NCBI RefSeq assembly: GCF_019823065.1
Contig: NZ_CP081966.1
Span: 830,001-894,000 of the forward strand
DNA from: Pseudomonas mosselii
GTDB lineage: Bacteria; Pseudomonadota; Gammaproteobacteria; Pseudomonadales; Pseudomonadaceae
Direction: 5' to 3'
Length of the DNA stretch: 64,000 nucleotides
Made by a program: the position numbers and the translations under genes. The notes under the pieces were generated by a model. The model worked only from the letters and a program-made list of their open reading frames with translations, was not told the DNA's origin and did no database searches. Of this stretch, positions 27,359 through 36,412 are shown piece by piece (position 1 is the first letter of the stretch; each line of letters begins with the position of its first letter).

Positions 27359-29026
27359 ATGCGTATCGTCATGTTCCAGCCACTGGCCCTCGGGGCCGCG
27401 ATCCTGAGCTGCTCCTCCGCCTTTGCCGTGACGCTGGAAGGCGGCGCGGTGGCCGCCCCTGATCAATATGGCGCACAGGTGGCCGCCGATATCCTCAAGA
27501 AAGGCGGCAACGCGGTGGATGCTGCCGTCGCCACCGCCTTCACCCTGGCCGTGACCTACCCCGAGGCCGGCAATATCGGCGGCGGTGGTTTCATGACCTT
27601 GTTCGTCGACGGCAAGCCCTACTTCCTCGACTACCGCGAGGTGGCGCCCAAGGCCGCGACCAAGACCATGTACCTGGACGACAAGGGCGAGGTGATCGAG
27701 AACCTCAGCCTGGTCGGCGTACGCGCCGCCGGTGTGCCGGGCACAGTGATGGGGCTGTGGGAGGCGCACCAGAAGTTCGGCAAGCTCAAGTGGAGCGAGC
27801 TGCTGACGCCGGCCATCGGCTACGCGCAGAACGGCTTCAAGATCGCCCAGAAGCAGTACCAGTACCGCGACGACGCCCAGGGCCTGTTCAAGACCGCCAC
27901 CAACTTCAACGACTACTTCGGCCACATGAAGGTCGGCGAGCTGTTCAAGCAGCCGGAGCTGGCGCACACCCTGGAGCGCATCGCCGACCAGGGCGTGAGC
28001 GAGTTCTACCAGGGCAAGACCGCCGACCTGCTGGTGGCGCAGATGCAGGCCGACAAGGGCCTGATCACCAAGGACGACCTCAAGGACTACAAGGCCGTGT
28101 GGCGTGACCCGATCGCCATCAACTGGCGCGGCAATGTGGTCTACACCGCGCCGCCGCCAAGCTCCGGTGGTGTCGCCCTGGCCCAGCTGCTGGGCATCAA
28201 GGAAGACCGCGCGGCCGACTTCAAGGGCGTCGAGCACAACTCGGCCAAGTACATCCACCTGCTGGCCGAGATCGAGAAACGCGTGTTCGCCGACCGCGCC
28301 GACTATCTCGGTGATCCGGCCTTCACCAAGGTCCCGGTCGACCAACTGGTGGCCAAGGACTACCTGGCCAAGCGCGCCGCCCAGGTCAACCCGAACGCGA
28401 TCTCCGAGACCGACAAGGTCAAGCCGGGGCTGGAACCGCACCAGACCACGCACTTCTCCATCGTCGACAAGCAGGGCAACGCGGTGAGCAACACCTACAC
28501 CCTCAACCTCGACTATGGCAGTGGCGTGGTGGTCAAGGGCGCGGGCTTCCTGCTCAACGACGAGATGGACGATTTCAGTGCCAAGCCGGGGGCGGCCAAT
28601 GCCTTTGGCGTGGTCGGCGGCGACGCCAACGCCATCGCGCCGGGCAAGCGCATGCTCTCGTCGATGAGTCCTAGCCTGGTGACCCGCGATGGCAAGGTGG
28701 CCCTGGTACTGGGCACGCCGGGCGGTTCGCGGATCTTCACCTCGATCTTCCAGGTGATGAACAACCTGTATGACTACGGCATGCCGCTGGAGAAGGCGGT
28801 GGCGGCGCAGCGCGTGCATCACCAGTTGCTGCCCAAGGATACGATCTACTTCGACAGCTACGCGCCGCTCAAGGGGGCAGTGGCCGACGACTTGAAGAAG
28901 ATGGGCTACGTGCTGGAGGACCAGGGCTGGGAGATGGGCGATATCCAGGCGATCCGGGTCACCGGGGAGAAGCTGGAGACCGCTTCCGATCCGCGTGGGC
29001 GTGGGGTGGGGATGATCGTCAAATAA
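27359..29026 (+). CDS. ggt: Gamma-glutamyltransferase, periplasmic
   Basis: GGT cleaves or transfers the gamma-glutamyl group of glutathione and related compounds in the periplasm. From ATG 27359 (7 bases after aagga) the precursor has 555 residues with a signal peptide ending near CSSAFA; a GTG two codons upstream is too close to the ribosome site. Autocatalytic cleavage is expected before Thr 363, in QTTHFSIVDKQGNA, giving large and small subunits. The substrate-site segment LGTPGGSRIFTSI is intact. The gene is single, ends at a REP palindrome, and is convergent with mcpS. Confidence 0.95.
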   Translation: MRIVMFQPLALGAAILSCSSAFAVTLEGGAVAAPDQYGAQVAADILKKGGNAVDAAVATAFTLAVTYPEAGNIGGGGFMTLFVDGKPYFLDYREVAPKAATKTMYLDDKGEVIENLSLVGVRAAGVPGTVMGLWEAHQKFGKLKWSELLTPAIGYAQNGFKIAQKQYQYRDDAQGLFKTATNFNDYFGHMKVGELFKQPELAHTLERIADQGVSEFYQGKTADLLVAQMQADKGLITKDDLKDYKAVWRDPIAINWRGNVVYTAPPPSSGGVALAQLLGIKEDRAADFKGVEHNSAKYIHLLAEIEKRVFADRADYLGDPAFTKVPVDQLVAKDYLAKRAAQVNPNAISETDKVKPGLEPHQTTHFSIVDKQGNAVSNTYTLNLDYGSGVVVKGAGFLLNDEMDDFSAKPGAANAFGVVGGDANAIAPGKRMLSSMSPSLVTRDGKVALVLGTPGGSRIFTSIFQVMNNLYDYGMPLEKAVAAQRVHHQLLPKDTIYFDSYAPLKGAVADDLKKMGYVLEDQGWEMGDIQAIRVTGEKLETASDPRGRGVGMIVK

Positions 29027-29041
29027 GGCTGGGGTGAAATG

Positions 29042-29094
29042 ATCGCGGGGCAAGCCCGCTCCCACCGGTCGTGGGAGCGGGCTTGCCCCGCGAT
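29042..29094. repeat. REP palindrome between ggt and mcpS
   Basis: atcgcggggcaagcccgctc and its exact complement gagcgggcttgccccgcgat flank a short centre containing cggtc, giving a perfect palindrome of about 53 bases. It lies between two convergent genes and may also act as a transcription end or messenger-stabilising hairpin for both. The same unit recurs elsewhere in the window. Confidence 0.85.
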
Positions 29095-29105
29095 GCGTTA
29101 CAGGG

Positions 29106-31025
29106 TCAGACGCGGAACTGGCTGACCAGTGTCTGCAGGTGACCACCCAGGCGCGCCAGCTCGACGCTGGAGGCGGCGGTCTCGTCGCTGGCCGCGGCGG
29201 TCTGCTCCGACACGTCGCGCACGTTGAGGATGCTGCGGCTGATCTCTTCGGCCACGGCGCTCTGCTGCTCGGCGGCGGCGGCGATCTGCTGGTTCATCGA
29301 CTGGATGTTCGACACCGTGCGGGTGATGCTCTCCAGCGAACCACCGGCCTTGCGCGCCAGCTCGACGCTGCTGTCGGTCAGGCTGCGGCTGCCGTTCATC
29401 ACTTCGGCGACCTGTTGGGTGCCGTGCTGCAGGCTGGCGATCAGGCCTTCGATCTCTTCGGTGGACTGCTGGGTGCGCTGGGCCAGGCCACGGACCTCGT
29501 CGGCCACCACGGCAAAGCCACGACCGGCCTCGCCGGCACGGGCCGCCTCGATGGCGGCGTTGAGCGCCAGCAGGTTGGTCTGCTCGGCCACCGACTTGAT
29601 CACGTCCATGACGCTGCCAATCTTCTGGCTTTCCTGCTGCAAAAGGGTCATCGCCTCGGTGGAGCGGTGCACTTCGTGGGCCAGGCGTTCGATCTGGCTG
29701 ATGGCCTCACCGACCACCTTGTCGCCGACCCGGGCTTCGTCATCGGCGTTGGTCGCCGCGTGCGAGGCCTGCTCGGCGTTGCGCGCGACTTCCTGGACAG
29801 TGGCGGCCATCTCGTGCATGGCGGTGGCCACCTGGTCGGTCTCGACCTTCTGGCTGTTGGCGCCGGCGCTGGTCTGCTCGGTCACCGCCGACAGTTCCTC
29901 GGCGGCGCTGGCGATCTGGGTAACGCCGTCGCGGATGCCGGTGATCAGGTCGCGCAGGGTGGTGCCCATGCGAGCGATGCCCTGCTGCAGGGCGCCCAGC
30001 TCGTCACGACGGGTGACACGCAGTTCCTGGGTGAGGTCGCCGCTGGCGATGCGGTTGACCACGTCCATGGTCTCGCGCAGCGGGCGGGTGATCTGACGGG
30101 TGATGAGGAATGCGGCGAGTACGCCGACCAGCAGCGCCAGGAGGGTGGCAGTAGTCTGCAGGGTGCGGGCCTGGACGCTTTCGGCGTCACGGCGCTCGAT
30201 CTGGATCTTGTACAGTTCGTCGCTGCGTTTGACGATGTCGGCGCCCTGCACGGTCATTTCGGCACGGGCCACACCGATGGCTGCGGTGGCGTCGCGGAAC
30301 TGGCGCACGGCGTCGCGGTAGGCCAGCACGGCGTTTTCGAATTGCTGGATGCGTGAGGCTTCGCCCGGCAGCTGGCGCTTGAGGCTGTCGATTTCATTCA
30401 GCGCGTTTTCCAGCTGGCGCAGGGCGGCCTGCTCGGCTTCGCTGGTCAGGTCGGCGATGTAGCTGCGTACGTCAAGGCGCACCTGCACCAGCTGTTGCTT
30501 GGCCTTGCTGATCAGCAGGTATTGGGCCAGGCGGCTGGCATCGCTCTCGGCGCTGGACAGCACGGCGGCGCTGATCGCCTCGATGGCGTCATTGGCGCGG
30601 GACGCGGTCTGGTTCATCGATTCGCGGGCGGCGAGGGTGGTCTTGTAGCCCTGGCGCATCTTCTCCAGCGAGACCCGGTATTCGCTGATGCTCTGGCCCT
30701 GCTCGCGCAGCAGTTTGAGGTTCTCGGGGCTCTTGAAGGTGTTGACCAGGTGCTGCTGCTGGCTGCCGAAGGCATCGAGCTTGGCTTGGACGTTGGCCGC
30801 CGAGGCATCGTCGCCGTTGGTCAGCATCCACTGCAGGCGGGCCACGCGCAGGTTGGTCAGGTCACTGTTGAGCTGGGTGATGTCGCTCATCCAGTTGCTG
30901 CGGTCGATAAGGCTGCCCAGGCTGTTCCAGCCGGTCAGGGCCAGCAGGCCGGTCAGGACCAGGACCAGGCCGAAGCCCAGGCCGAGTTTGAGGTTGACGC
31001 TGATATTAGCGAACCAACTGTTCAT
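29106..31025 (-). CDS. mcpS: Methyl-accepting chemotaxis protein, McpS-like (HBM sensor)
   Basis: A 639-residue transmembrane chemoreceptor. After a short cytoplasmic start and a first helix (about residues 12-32) comes a periplasmic all-helical sensor of about 250 residues, the size of the helical bimodular (HBM) domain. A second helix near 283-303, a HAMP domain and a long coiled-coil signalling domain follow, with the conserved hairpin tip near [17 protein letters not shown]. Arg 60, 63, 183 and 254 occupy positions I recall as ligand-contacting in P. putida McpS, which senses TCA-cycle acids. Being beside ggt also fits mcpS. There is no C-terminal CheR-binding pentapeptide. Confidence 0.88.
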   Translation of the reverse strand: MNSWFANISVNLKLGLGFGLVLVLTGLLALTGWNSLGSLIDRSNWMSDITQLNSDLTNLRVARLQWMLTNGDDASAANVQAKLDAFGSQQQHLVNTFKSPENLKLLREQGQSISEYRVSLEKMRQGYKTTLAARESMNQTASRANDAIEAISAAVLSSAESDASRLAQYLLISKAKQQLVQVRLDVRSYIADLTSEAEQAALRQLENALNEIDSLKRQLPGEASRIQQFENAVLAYRDAVRQFRDATAAIGVARAEMTVQGADIVKRSDELYKIQIERRDAESVQARTLQTTATLLALLVGVLAAFLITRQITRPLRETMDVVNRIASGDLTQELRVTRRDELGALQQGIARMGTTLRDLITGIRDGVTQIASAAEELSAVTEQTSAGANSQKVETDQVATAMHEMAATVQEVARNAEQASHAATNADDEARVGDKVVGEAISQIERLAHEVHRSTEAMTLLQQESQKIGSVMDVIKSVAEQTNLLALNAAIEAARAGEAGRGFAVVADEVRGLAQRTQQSTEEIEGLIASLQHGTQQVAEVMNGSRSLTDSSVELARKAGGSLESITRTVSNIQSMNQQIAAAAEQQSAVAEEISRSILNVRDVSEQTAAASDETAASSVELARLGGHLQTLVSQFRV

Positions 31026-31114
31026 GCACGCTCTCCCAGAAAATGATTTCGCTCACTTGATCTCAAAAGCTGGGCGTTGTTGTTGTCAGTTAGCCCGCAG
31101 ATTTGTGTAGGACT

Positions 31115-31141
31115 TATCGGCAAAGCGTCGAGAAGCTGAAA
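31115..31141 (-). promoter_or_regulatory. FliA (sigma-28) promoter of mcpS
   Basis: On the minus strand TTCAGCTT, 11 bases, then GCCGATAA. The -10 element matches the sigma-28 consensus in all eight positions, the spacing is the canonical 11, and the -35 agrees at 5 of 8 positions. It lies about 90 bases before the mcpS start, as expected for a chemotaxis gene in the flagellar regulon. Confidence 0.75.
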
Positions 31142-31212
31142 CGCTTTTTCAGCAAATTTATAACTTGTTGAATACGTTTGTTTTTTGATGTGGTCAATTG
31201 CGGGTGCAGACC

Positions 31213-31238
31213 CAGTGCACACCGACGGGCGTGCACTG
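31213..31238. repeat. Small inverted repeat after the metallopeptidase gene
   Basis: CAGTGCAC (31213-31220) and GTGCACTG (31231-31238) form an 8-base-pair stem with a 10-base loop, 15 bases beyond the metallopeptidase stop. There is no T-run on the relevant strand, so a role in ending transcription is unproven. Confidence 0.4.
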
Positions 31239-31252
31239 TTCTGATGGGGCTA

Positions 31253-32134
31253 TCAAAGGCTACGTGCGCTGAAGGTATCGCACTGATTTACGTCGCCACT
31301 GGAAAAACCGGCCTTGAACCATCGCACGCGCTGTTGCGAGGTACCATGGGTGAAGGAGTCGGGCACCACCCGTCCCTGCCCCTGCTGCTGCAGGCGATCG
31401 TCACCGATGGCATTGGCGGCGTTCAGTGCCTCTTCCACATCCCCCGGCTCCAGCCAGTTCAGGCGTTTCTGTGCCTGGTAGGCCCAGACCCCGGCCAGGC
31501 AGTCGGCTTGCAGTTCCTGGCGCACCAGCAGGCCGTTGTCGCCTTCCATGCGCTGGCCGTTGCGGCGTGCGGCGTCGACCTTGGCCGAGACCCCGAGCAG
31601 GGTCTGCACGTGATGGCCGATTTCGTGGGCGATCACGTAGGCCTGGGCGAAATCCCCGGCTGCCTTGAAGCGGGTTTCCATTTCGCGGAAGAAGGTCATG
31701 TCCAGGTACACGCGCTGGTCGGCCGGGCAGTAGAACGGCCCGACCGCCGATGAGGCGAAACCGCAGGCGGAATTGACCTGGCCACTGAACAGCACCAGCT
31801 TGGGATCGCGGTACTGCTTGCCGGCCTGGGCGAACAGCGCCTTCCAGGTGTCCTCGGTGTCGCCGAGGATCGAGGCGACGAACTCGGCCTGCTCGTCGTT
31901 GGCCGGCGGTGCCTTGCTGCCAACGTTGGCCGGGGCGGTCTGCTGCTGCTCCATCTGTCCGGCCAGCTGGCCGAGGATCTGCAACGGGTCCTGCCCGGTG
32001 AGCCAGCCGATGCCGACGATCAACAGGATGGCGCCGAGCCCCAGGCCCTTGCCGCCGCCGAAGCGCATGCCGCCGCCCCCTTCGCCGCGGGCATCGACCA
32101 CGTTGTCGCTGCGTCGGCCTTTTCGCCATTCCAT
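31253..32134 (-). CDS. ypfJ: Neutral zinc metallopeptidase, YpfJ family
   Basis: A 293-residue membrane-anchored metallopeptidase of the YpfJ/KPN_02809 family. It has an N-terminal charged, glycine-rich stretch (MEWRKGRRSDNVVDARG), one transmembrane helix (LGLGAILLIVGIGWLTG), a linker, and the zinc-binding motif AHEIGHHVQ near residue 175. The catalytic domain faces the periplasm. Natural substrates are not known. It stands alone between mcpS and the divergent pcaHG genes. Length and N-terminal motif agree with the family, so the start at 32134 looks right. Confidence 0.9.
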   Translation of the reverse strand: MEWRKGRRSDNVVDARGEGGGGMRFGGGKGLGLGAILLIVGIGWLTGQDPLQILGQLAGQMEQQQTAPANVGSKAPPANDEQAEFVASILGDTEDTWKALFAQAGKQYRDPKLVLFSGQVNSACGFASSAVGPFYCPADQRVYLDMTFFREMETRFKAAGDFAQAYVIAHEIGHHVQTLLGVSAKVDAARRNGQRMEGDNGLLVRQELQADCLAGVWAYQAQKRLNWLEPGDVEEALNAANAIGDDRLQQQGQGRVVPDSFTHGTSQQRVRWFKAGFSSGDVNQCDTFSARSL

Positions 32135-32212
32135 GTAGTGCTCTCCGGTTCGTGAAACAAGAAATCAAAGATTAGTTCAGCGCTGCCCTCGGCGTCGCCT
32201 TGGTCGCTTGTG

Positions 32213-32230
32213 CATAACCAAATGGTTATG
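32213..32230. promoter_or_regulatory. PcaQ-like operator before pcaH
   Basis: CATAACCAAATGGTTATG is a perfect 8-base dyad with a 2-base centre. It contains ATAACC-N4-GGTTAT, one base from the PcaQ site described in rhizobia (ATAACC-N4-GGTTAA). It lies 103 bases before the pcaH start, a typical distance for a LysR activator. No pcaQ gene is present nearby. Confidence 0.65.
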
Positions 32231-32333
32231 GCTAAGACTGCTGAATTCAATATTCATCCCGATTGGCCTGCTGGAAACTGCAACTCCGCCTGCCACGCCC
32301 AGGCGTTCGACAATTCCAAGAGAGGAAACCGGC

Positions 32334-33053
32334 ATGCCCGCCCAGGACACCAGCCGCTTCGTGATCCGTGATCGCAACTGGCACCCCAAGGCCTTCACCC
32401 CCGACTACAAGACCTCGGTGGCGCGCTCGCCGCGCCAGGCGCTGGTCAGCATCCCACAGTCGATCAGCGAAAGTACCGGCCCGGACTTTTCCCATCTGCG
32501 TTTCGGCGAACACGACCATGACTTGCTGCTCAACTTCAACCACGGCGGCTTGCCGATCGGCGAGCGCATCATCGTCGCCGGCCGCGTTGTCGACCAGTAC
32601 GGCAAGCCGGTGGCCAACACCTTGGTGGAGATGTGGCAGGCCAACGCCGGCGGTCGCTACCGGCACAAGAACGACCGCTACCTGGCGCCGCTGGACCCGA
32701 ACTTCGGCGGTGTCGGCCGTTGCCTGACCGACCGCGACGGCTACTACAGCTTTCGTACCATCAAGCCCGGTCCATACCCATGGCGCAACGGCCCCAACGA
32801 CTGGCGCCCGGCACATATCCACTTCTCCATCAGCGGACCGTCGATCGCGACCAAGCTGATCACCCAGTTGTACTTCGAGGGCGATCCGCTGATTCCGCTG
32901 TGCCCGATCGTCAAGTCGATCGCCAACCCCGACGCGGTCCAGCGGCTGATCGCCAGGCTCGACATGAGCCACGCCAACCCCATGGATTGCCTGGCCTACC
33001 GCTTCGACATTGTCCTGCGCGGCCAGCGCCAGACCCACTTCGAAAACCGCTGA
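32334..33053 (+). CDS. pcaH: Protocatechuate 3,4-dioxygenase beta subunit
   Basis: PcaH carries the non-heme Fe(III) of protocatechuate 3,4-dioxygenase, which opens protocatechuate between its hydroxyls to 3-carboxymuconate in the beta-ketoadipate pathway. The start at ATG 32334 (agaggaaacc upstream) gives 239 residues. The four iron ligands are all visible: Tyr 109, Tyr 148, His 161 and His 163, the last two in RPAHIHFSI. These equal the classic Y408, Y447, H460 and H462 after renumbering. pcaG follows after 11 bases. The longer frame from 32208 overlaps the operator region and is rejected. Confidence 0.97.
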   Translation: MPAQDTSRFVIRDRNWHPKAFTPDYKTSVARSPRQALVSIPQSISESTGPDFSHLRFGEHDHDLLLNFNHGGLPIGERIIVAGRVVDQYGKPVANTLVEMWQANAGGRYRHKNDRYLAPLDPNFGGVGRCLTDRDGYYSFRTIKPGPYPWRNGPNDWRPAHIHFSISGPSIATKLITQLYFEGDPLIPLCPIVKSIANPDAVQRLIARLDMSHANPMDCLAYRFDIVLRGQRQTHFENR

Positions 33054-33064
33054 GGAGGCCCGTG

Positions 33065-33670
33065 ATGCCTATCGAACTGCTGCCGGAAACCCCTTCGCAG
33101 ACCGCCGGCCCCTATGTGCACATCGGCCTGGCCCTGGAAGCCGCAGGCAACCCGACCCGCGACCAGGAAATCTGGAACCGCCTGGCCACCCCCGAGGCGC
33201 CGGGCGAACAAATCCTGTTGCTCGGCCAGGTATACGACGGCAACGGCCACCTGGTGCGCGACTCTTTCCTGGAGGTCTGGCAGGCTGATGCCGATGGCCG
33301 CTACCAGGATGAGTTCAACCACGAGAACGCCTTCAACAGCTTCGGCCGCACCGCGACCACCTTCGATGCCGGCGAATGGACCCTGCATACGGTCAAGCCG
33401 GGTGTGGTGAACAATGCCGCGGGCGTGCCGATGGCGCCGCACATCAACATCAGCCTGTTTGCCCGGGGGATCAACATCCACCTGCATACACGGTTGTACT
33501 TCGATGACGAGGGTGAGGCGAACGCCCGGTGCCCGGTGCTCAACCTGATCGAGCAGCCGCAGCGGCGCGAGACGCTGATCGCCAGGCGTTGCGAGGTAGA
33601 GGGGAAGACGGCGTATCGTTTCGATATCCGTATCCAGGGGGAAGGGGAGACGGTGTTCTTCGATTTCTGA
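33065..33670 (+). CDS. pcaG: Protocatechuate 3,4-dioxygenase alpha subunit
   Basis: PcaG pairs with PcaH to form the active alpha-beta unit and shapes the substrate pocket but has no iron. The 201-residue protein starts at ATG 33065 (MPIELLPETPSQTAGPYVHIG) and shares the intradiol-dioxygenase fold (FLEVWQADADGRYQDEF, HINISLFARGINIHLHTRLYF), with the metal-binding tyrosines and histidines absent, as expected for the alpha subunit. It is the second gene of pcaHG and is followed by a large inverted repeat at 33697-33789 that may end transcription. Confidence 0.97.
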   Translation: MPIELLPETPSQTAGPYVHIGLALEAAGNPTRDQEIWNRLATPEAPGEQILLLGQVYDGNGHLVRDSFLEVWQADADGRYQDEFNHENAFNSFGRTATTFDAGEWTLHTVKPGVVNNAAGVPMAPHINISLFARGINIHLHTRLYFDDEGEANARCPVLNLIEQPQRRETLIARRCEVEGKTAYRFDIRIQGEGETVFFDF

Positions 33671-33696
33671 CTGAAGCTTCAGGGGCCGCTTTGCGG

Positions 33697-33789
33697 CCCA
33701 TCCGACCGGTCCGACGCCTCGGCAAGGCCGCTCCAGGGAATCGCGTACTCCTGAGCGGCCTTGCCGAGGCGTCGGACCGGTCGGATGGG
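33697..33789. repeat. Perfect 36-base inverted repeat downstream of pcaG
   Basis: The 36 bases 33697-33732 (starting cccatccgaccggtccgacg) are the exact reverse complement of 33754-33789, around a 21-base loop. A REP-like word, ggggccgctttgcggccc, sits just outside on the left. The arm sequence is mostly unlike the other REP units in this window. Confidence 0.9.
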
Positions 33790-33817
33790 CTGCAAACCAG
33801 CCCCGGCGATCTGAAGG

Positions 33818-34903
33818 TCAGCGCCTAACCAGCAGGACGCCGCTTTCCATGTGATGGGTATACGGGAACTGGTCGAACAGCGCGCAGCGCTCGATACGGT
33901 GGGTATCGTGCAGCTGGGCGATGTTCTGCGCCAGGGTTTCCGGGTTGCACGAGATGTACAGGATGCGCTCGAAGCGACGGGTCAGCTCGCAGGTGTCCGG
34001 GTCCATGCCGGCGCGCGGCGGGTCGACGAACACGGTGCCGAAGTCGTAGCTTTTCAGGTCGATGCCTTCCAGGCGGCGGAACGGGCGGACCTCGTTCAGC
34101 GCCTGGGTCAGCTCCTCGGCCGACAGGCGCACCAGGCGCACGTTATCCACGCCGTTCTCGTCGAGGTTATGCAGGGCGGCGTTGACCGAGGTCTTGCTGA
34201 TCTCGGTGGCCAGTACCTGGCGCGCGCGGGTCGCCAGCGGCAGGGTGAAGTTGCCGTTGCCGCAGTACAGCTCCAGCAGGTCGTCCTGGCGCTCGCCCAT
34301 GGCCTCGAAGGCCCAGCCGAGCATCTTTTGGTTCACCGCGCCGTTGGGCTGGGTGAAGGCGCCTTCGGGCTGACGATAACTGAAGGTGCGTCCGGCGATG
34401 TCGAGTTTTTCCACGGCGTAGTCGCGGCCGATCACCACGCGCTTGCCCTTGGAGCGGCCGATCACGCTGACGTTCAGGTCACTGGCCAGTTGCTGCGCGG
34501 CAGCCTCCCAGGCTTCGTCCAGAGGGCGGTGATAGCACAGGGTGACCATCGCGTCACCGGCCAGGGTGGTGAGGAACTCGACCTGGAACAGGCGATTGTC
34601 GAGTGCCTCGTTGCCCTGCCAGGCGGCCTTCAGACGTGGCATCAGTTCATTGATGCGCTCGCTGGCGATGGGAAAATCGTTGATCAGGATTGCCTTGTGT
34701 TTCTCGCCCGGGGCGAACATCGCGTAGTGACGTTGACCGCCCTCGCGCCACAGGCGGAATTCGGCGCGCAGGCGATAGTGCTCGCGCGGTGAGTCGAACA
34801 GCGCCGGCTCCGGCGCGCCGAACGGGGCCAGCAGCTCGCGCAGGCGGGCGGCCTTGGCCGCCAGTTGCGCGTCGTATTGTGAAGGATCCAGGACAGCACT
34901 CAT
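33818..34903 (-). CDS. trmA: tRNA (uracil-5-)-methyltransferase TrmA
   Basis: TrmA makes ribothymidine at position 54 of tRNAs with SAM. The 361-residue protein shows motif [13 protein letters not shown], motif [10 protein letters not shown] and the catalytic cysteine in [14 protein letters not shown] near the C-terminus, with a downstream general-base Glu at the very end ([10 protein letters not shown]). No iron-sulfur cluster is expected in TrmA, and none is seen. It overlaps the upstream permease by four bases, an unusual operon pairing of a nucleobase permease and a tRNA-modifying enzyme. Confidence 0.95.
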   Translation of the reverse strand: MSAVLDPSQYDAQLAAKAARLRELLAPFGAPEPALFDSPREHYRLRAEFRLWREGGQRHYAMFAPGEKHKAILINDFPIASERINELMPRLKAAWQGNEALDNRLFQVEFLTTLAGDAMVTLCYHRPLDEAWEAAAQQLASDLNVSVIGRSKGKRVVIGRDYAVEKLDIAGRTFSYRQPEGAFTQPNGAVNQKMLGWAFEAMGERQDDLLELYCGNGNFTLPLATRARQVLATEISKTSVNAALHNLDENGVDNVRLVRLSAEELTQALNEVRPFRRLEGIDLKSYDFGTVFVDPPRAGMDPDTCELTRRFERILYISCNPETLAQNIAQLHDTHRIERCALFDQFPYTHHMESGVLLVRR

Positions 34904-36195
34904 GCGGGGAACCAGCCCAGCTTGATGACGAACAGGATCGACAGGATTACCAACGCCGGGTTCAAGTCGCGGTGACGGCCGGAGATCAGCTTGATGGCGG
35001 TCCAGGCGATGAAGCCGAAGGCGATGCCGTTGGCGATCGAGTAGGTCAGTGGCATGGCCAGGGCGGTCACCACCACCGGCGCGGCTTCGGTGACGTCGTC
35101 CCAGTTGATCTCGGCCAGGCCCGAGGCCATCAGTACGGCGACGAACAGCAGGGCCGGCGCGGTGGCGAAGGCCGGCACGCTGCCGGCCAGCGGGGCGAAG
35201 AACAGCGCCAGCAGGAACAGCACGGCGACCACGATGGCGGTCAGGCCGGTGCGCCCGCCCGCGCTCACGCCCGCCGCCGACTCGATGTAGCTGGTGGTGG
35301 TCGAGGTACCCAGCAGGGACCCGGCCATGGCGGCGGTACTGTCGGCGATCAGGGCGCGGCCCATCTTCGGCATGTGGCCGTCCTTGCCCATCAGGCCGGC
35401 GCGCTTGGCCACACCGATCAGGGTGCCGGAGTTGTCGAACAGGTCGACGAACAGGAAGGCGAAGATCACGCTGATCAGGCCAACGTCGAGGGCGCCGGCG
35501 ATGTCCAGCTGCAGGAAGGTCGGGGCCAGCGACGGCGGCATCGAGACCACGCCGCCGAACGGGGTGACCCCCATCACGATCGAGGCTACGGTCACGGCCA
35601 GGATGCCGATCAGCACCGCGCCGCGTACCTTCAGCGACTCGAGGGCGACAATCAGGAAGAAGCCCAGGGTGGCGAGGATCGGTGCCGGTTTGCTGAGATC
35701 GCCCAGGCCCACCAGGGTTGCTGGGTTATCGACGACGATACCTGCGTTATGCAGGGCGATCAGCGCCAGGAAAAGGCCGATGCCCGCGGCGATGGCCGAG
35801 CGCAGCGGCAGCGGGATGCTGTTCACGATCCACTCGCGGATGCGGAAGATCGACAGCAGGAAGAACAGCACTGCCGAGAGGAATACAGCCCCCAACGCCA
35901 CCTGCCAGGTGTGGCCCATGTGCAGGACCACGGTGTAGGTGAAGAAGGCGTTCAGGCCCATGCCCGGCGCCAGGGCGATCGGGTAGTTGGCGATGATGCC
36001 CATGGTCACCGAGCCGATGGCCGCGGCAAGGCACGTGGCGACGAACACCGCGCCCTTGTCCATGCCGGTCTCGCCGAGGATGCTCGGGTTGACGAACAGA
36101 ATGTAGGCCATGGCCAGGAAGGTGGTGACGCCCGCGAGAATCTCGGTGCGCACATTGGTGTCGTGTGCTTTTAGTTGAAACAGCCTTTCCAGCAT
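34900..36195 (-). CDS. Purine permease (NCS2, AzgA-like subfamily)
   Basis: A 431-residue inner-membrane proton symporter for purine bases, probably hypoxanthine, guanine or adenine. Start 36195 ([22 protein letters not shown]) follows ggggag read on the minus strand; an upstream extension of 71 codons is not credible. About 12-14 hydrophobic segments and the hallmark [12 protein letters not shown] (proline- and glycine-rich NANAF-type region) support the AzgA/GhxP/AdeP group. It precedes trmA in the same transcript with a four-base overlap. The exact base transported cannot be told from sequence alone. Confidence 0.88.
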   Translation of the reverse strand: MLERLFQLKAHDTNVRTEILAGVTTFLAMAYILFVNPSILGETGMDKGAVFVATCLAAAIGSVTMGIIANYPIALAPGMGLNAFFTYTVVLHMGHTWQVALGAVFLSAVLFFLLSIFRIREWIVNSIPLPLRSAIAAGIGLFLALIALHNAGIVVDNPATLVGLGDLSKPAPILATLGFFLIVALESLKVRGAVLIGILAVTVASIVMGVTPFGGVVSMPPSLAPTFLQLDIAGALDVGLISVIFAFLFVDLFDNSGTLIGVAKRAGLMGKDGHMPKMGRALIADSTAAMAGSLLGTSTTTSYIESAAGVSAGGRTGLTAIVVAVLFLLALFFAPLAGSVPAFATAPALLFVAVLMASGLAEINWDDVTEAAPVVVTALAMPLTYSIANGIAFGFIAWTAIKLISGRHRDLNPALVILSILFVIKLGWFPA

Positions 36196-36371
36196 GCCTG
36201 CTCCCCGGGCGCCCTCGCGCCGTGAATGTATCGACCCCAACAGCAAAGCACAGACCGTACCGGATACCGTGGTTTTGTGTGGGGCGGAAAAAAGCCGCGC
36301 ATCATACCAGCAAGGATGGCGGGGGCCTATGGCCATTGGGGAGAGGGCTTTCTGTAGCTTGTGTCGGCCCT

Positions 36372-36391
36372 TTCGCGGGCAAGCCCGCGAA
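36372..36391. repeat. Short REP-like palindrome between MFS gene and purine permease
   Basis: ttcgcgggc and gcccgcgaa are separated by two bases. The sequence lies just beyond the stop of the MFS gene and before the leader of the purine permease, and has the REP word gcgggcaagcccgc. It may also act as a transcript-end hairpin. Confidence 0.55.
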
Positions 36392-36412
36392 TAGACCGGC
36401 ACAGGCAACCGA

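Noticed and set aside
36196..36412. A purine riboswitch in the leader of the purine permease
   Set aside because: I could not find the conserved three-way-junction core, and such riboswitches are not expected in Pseudomonas.
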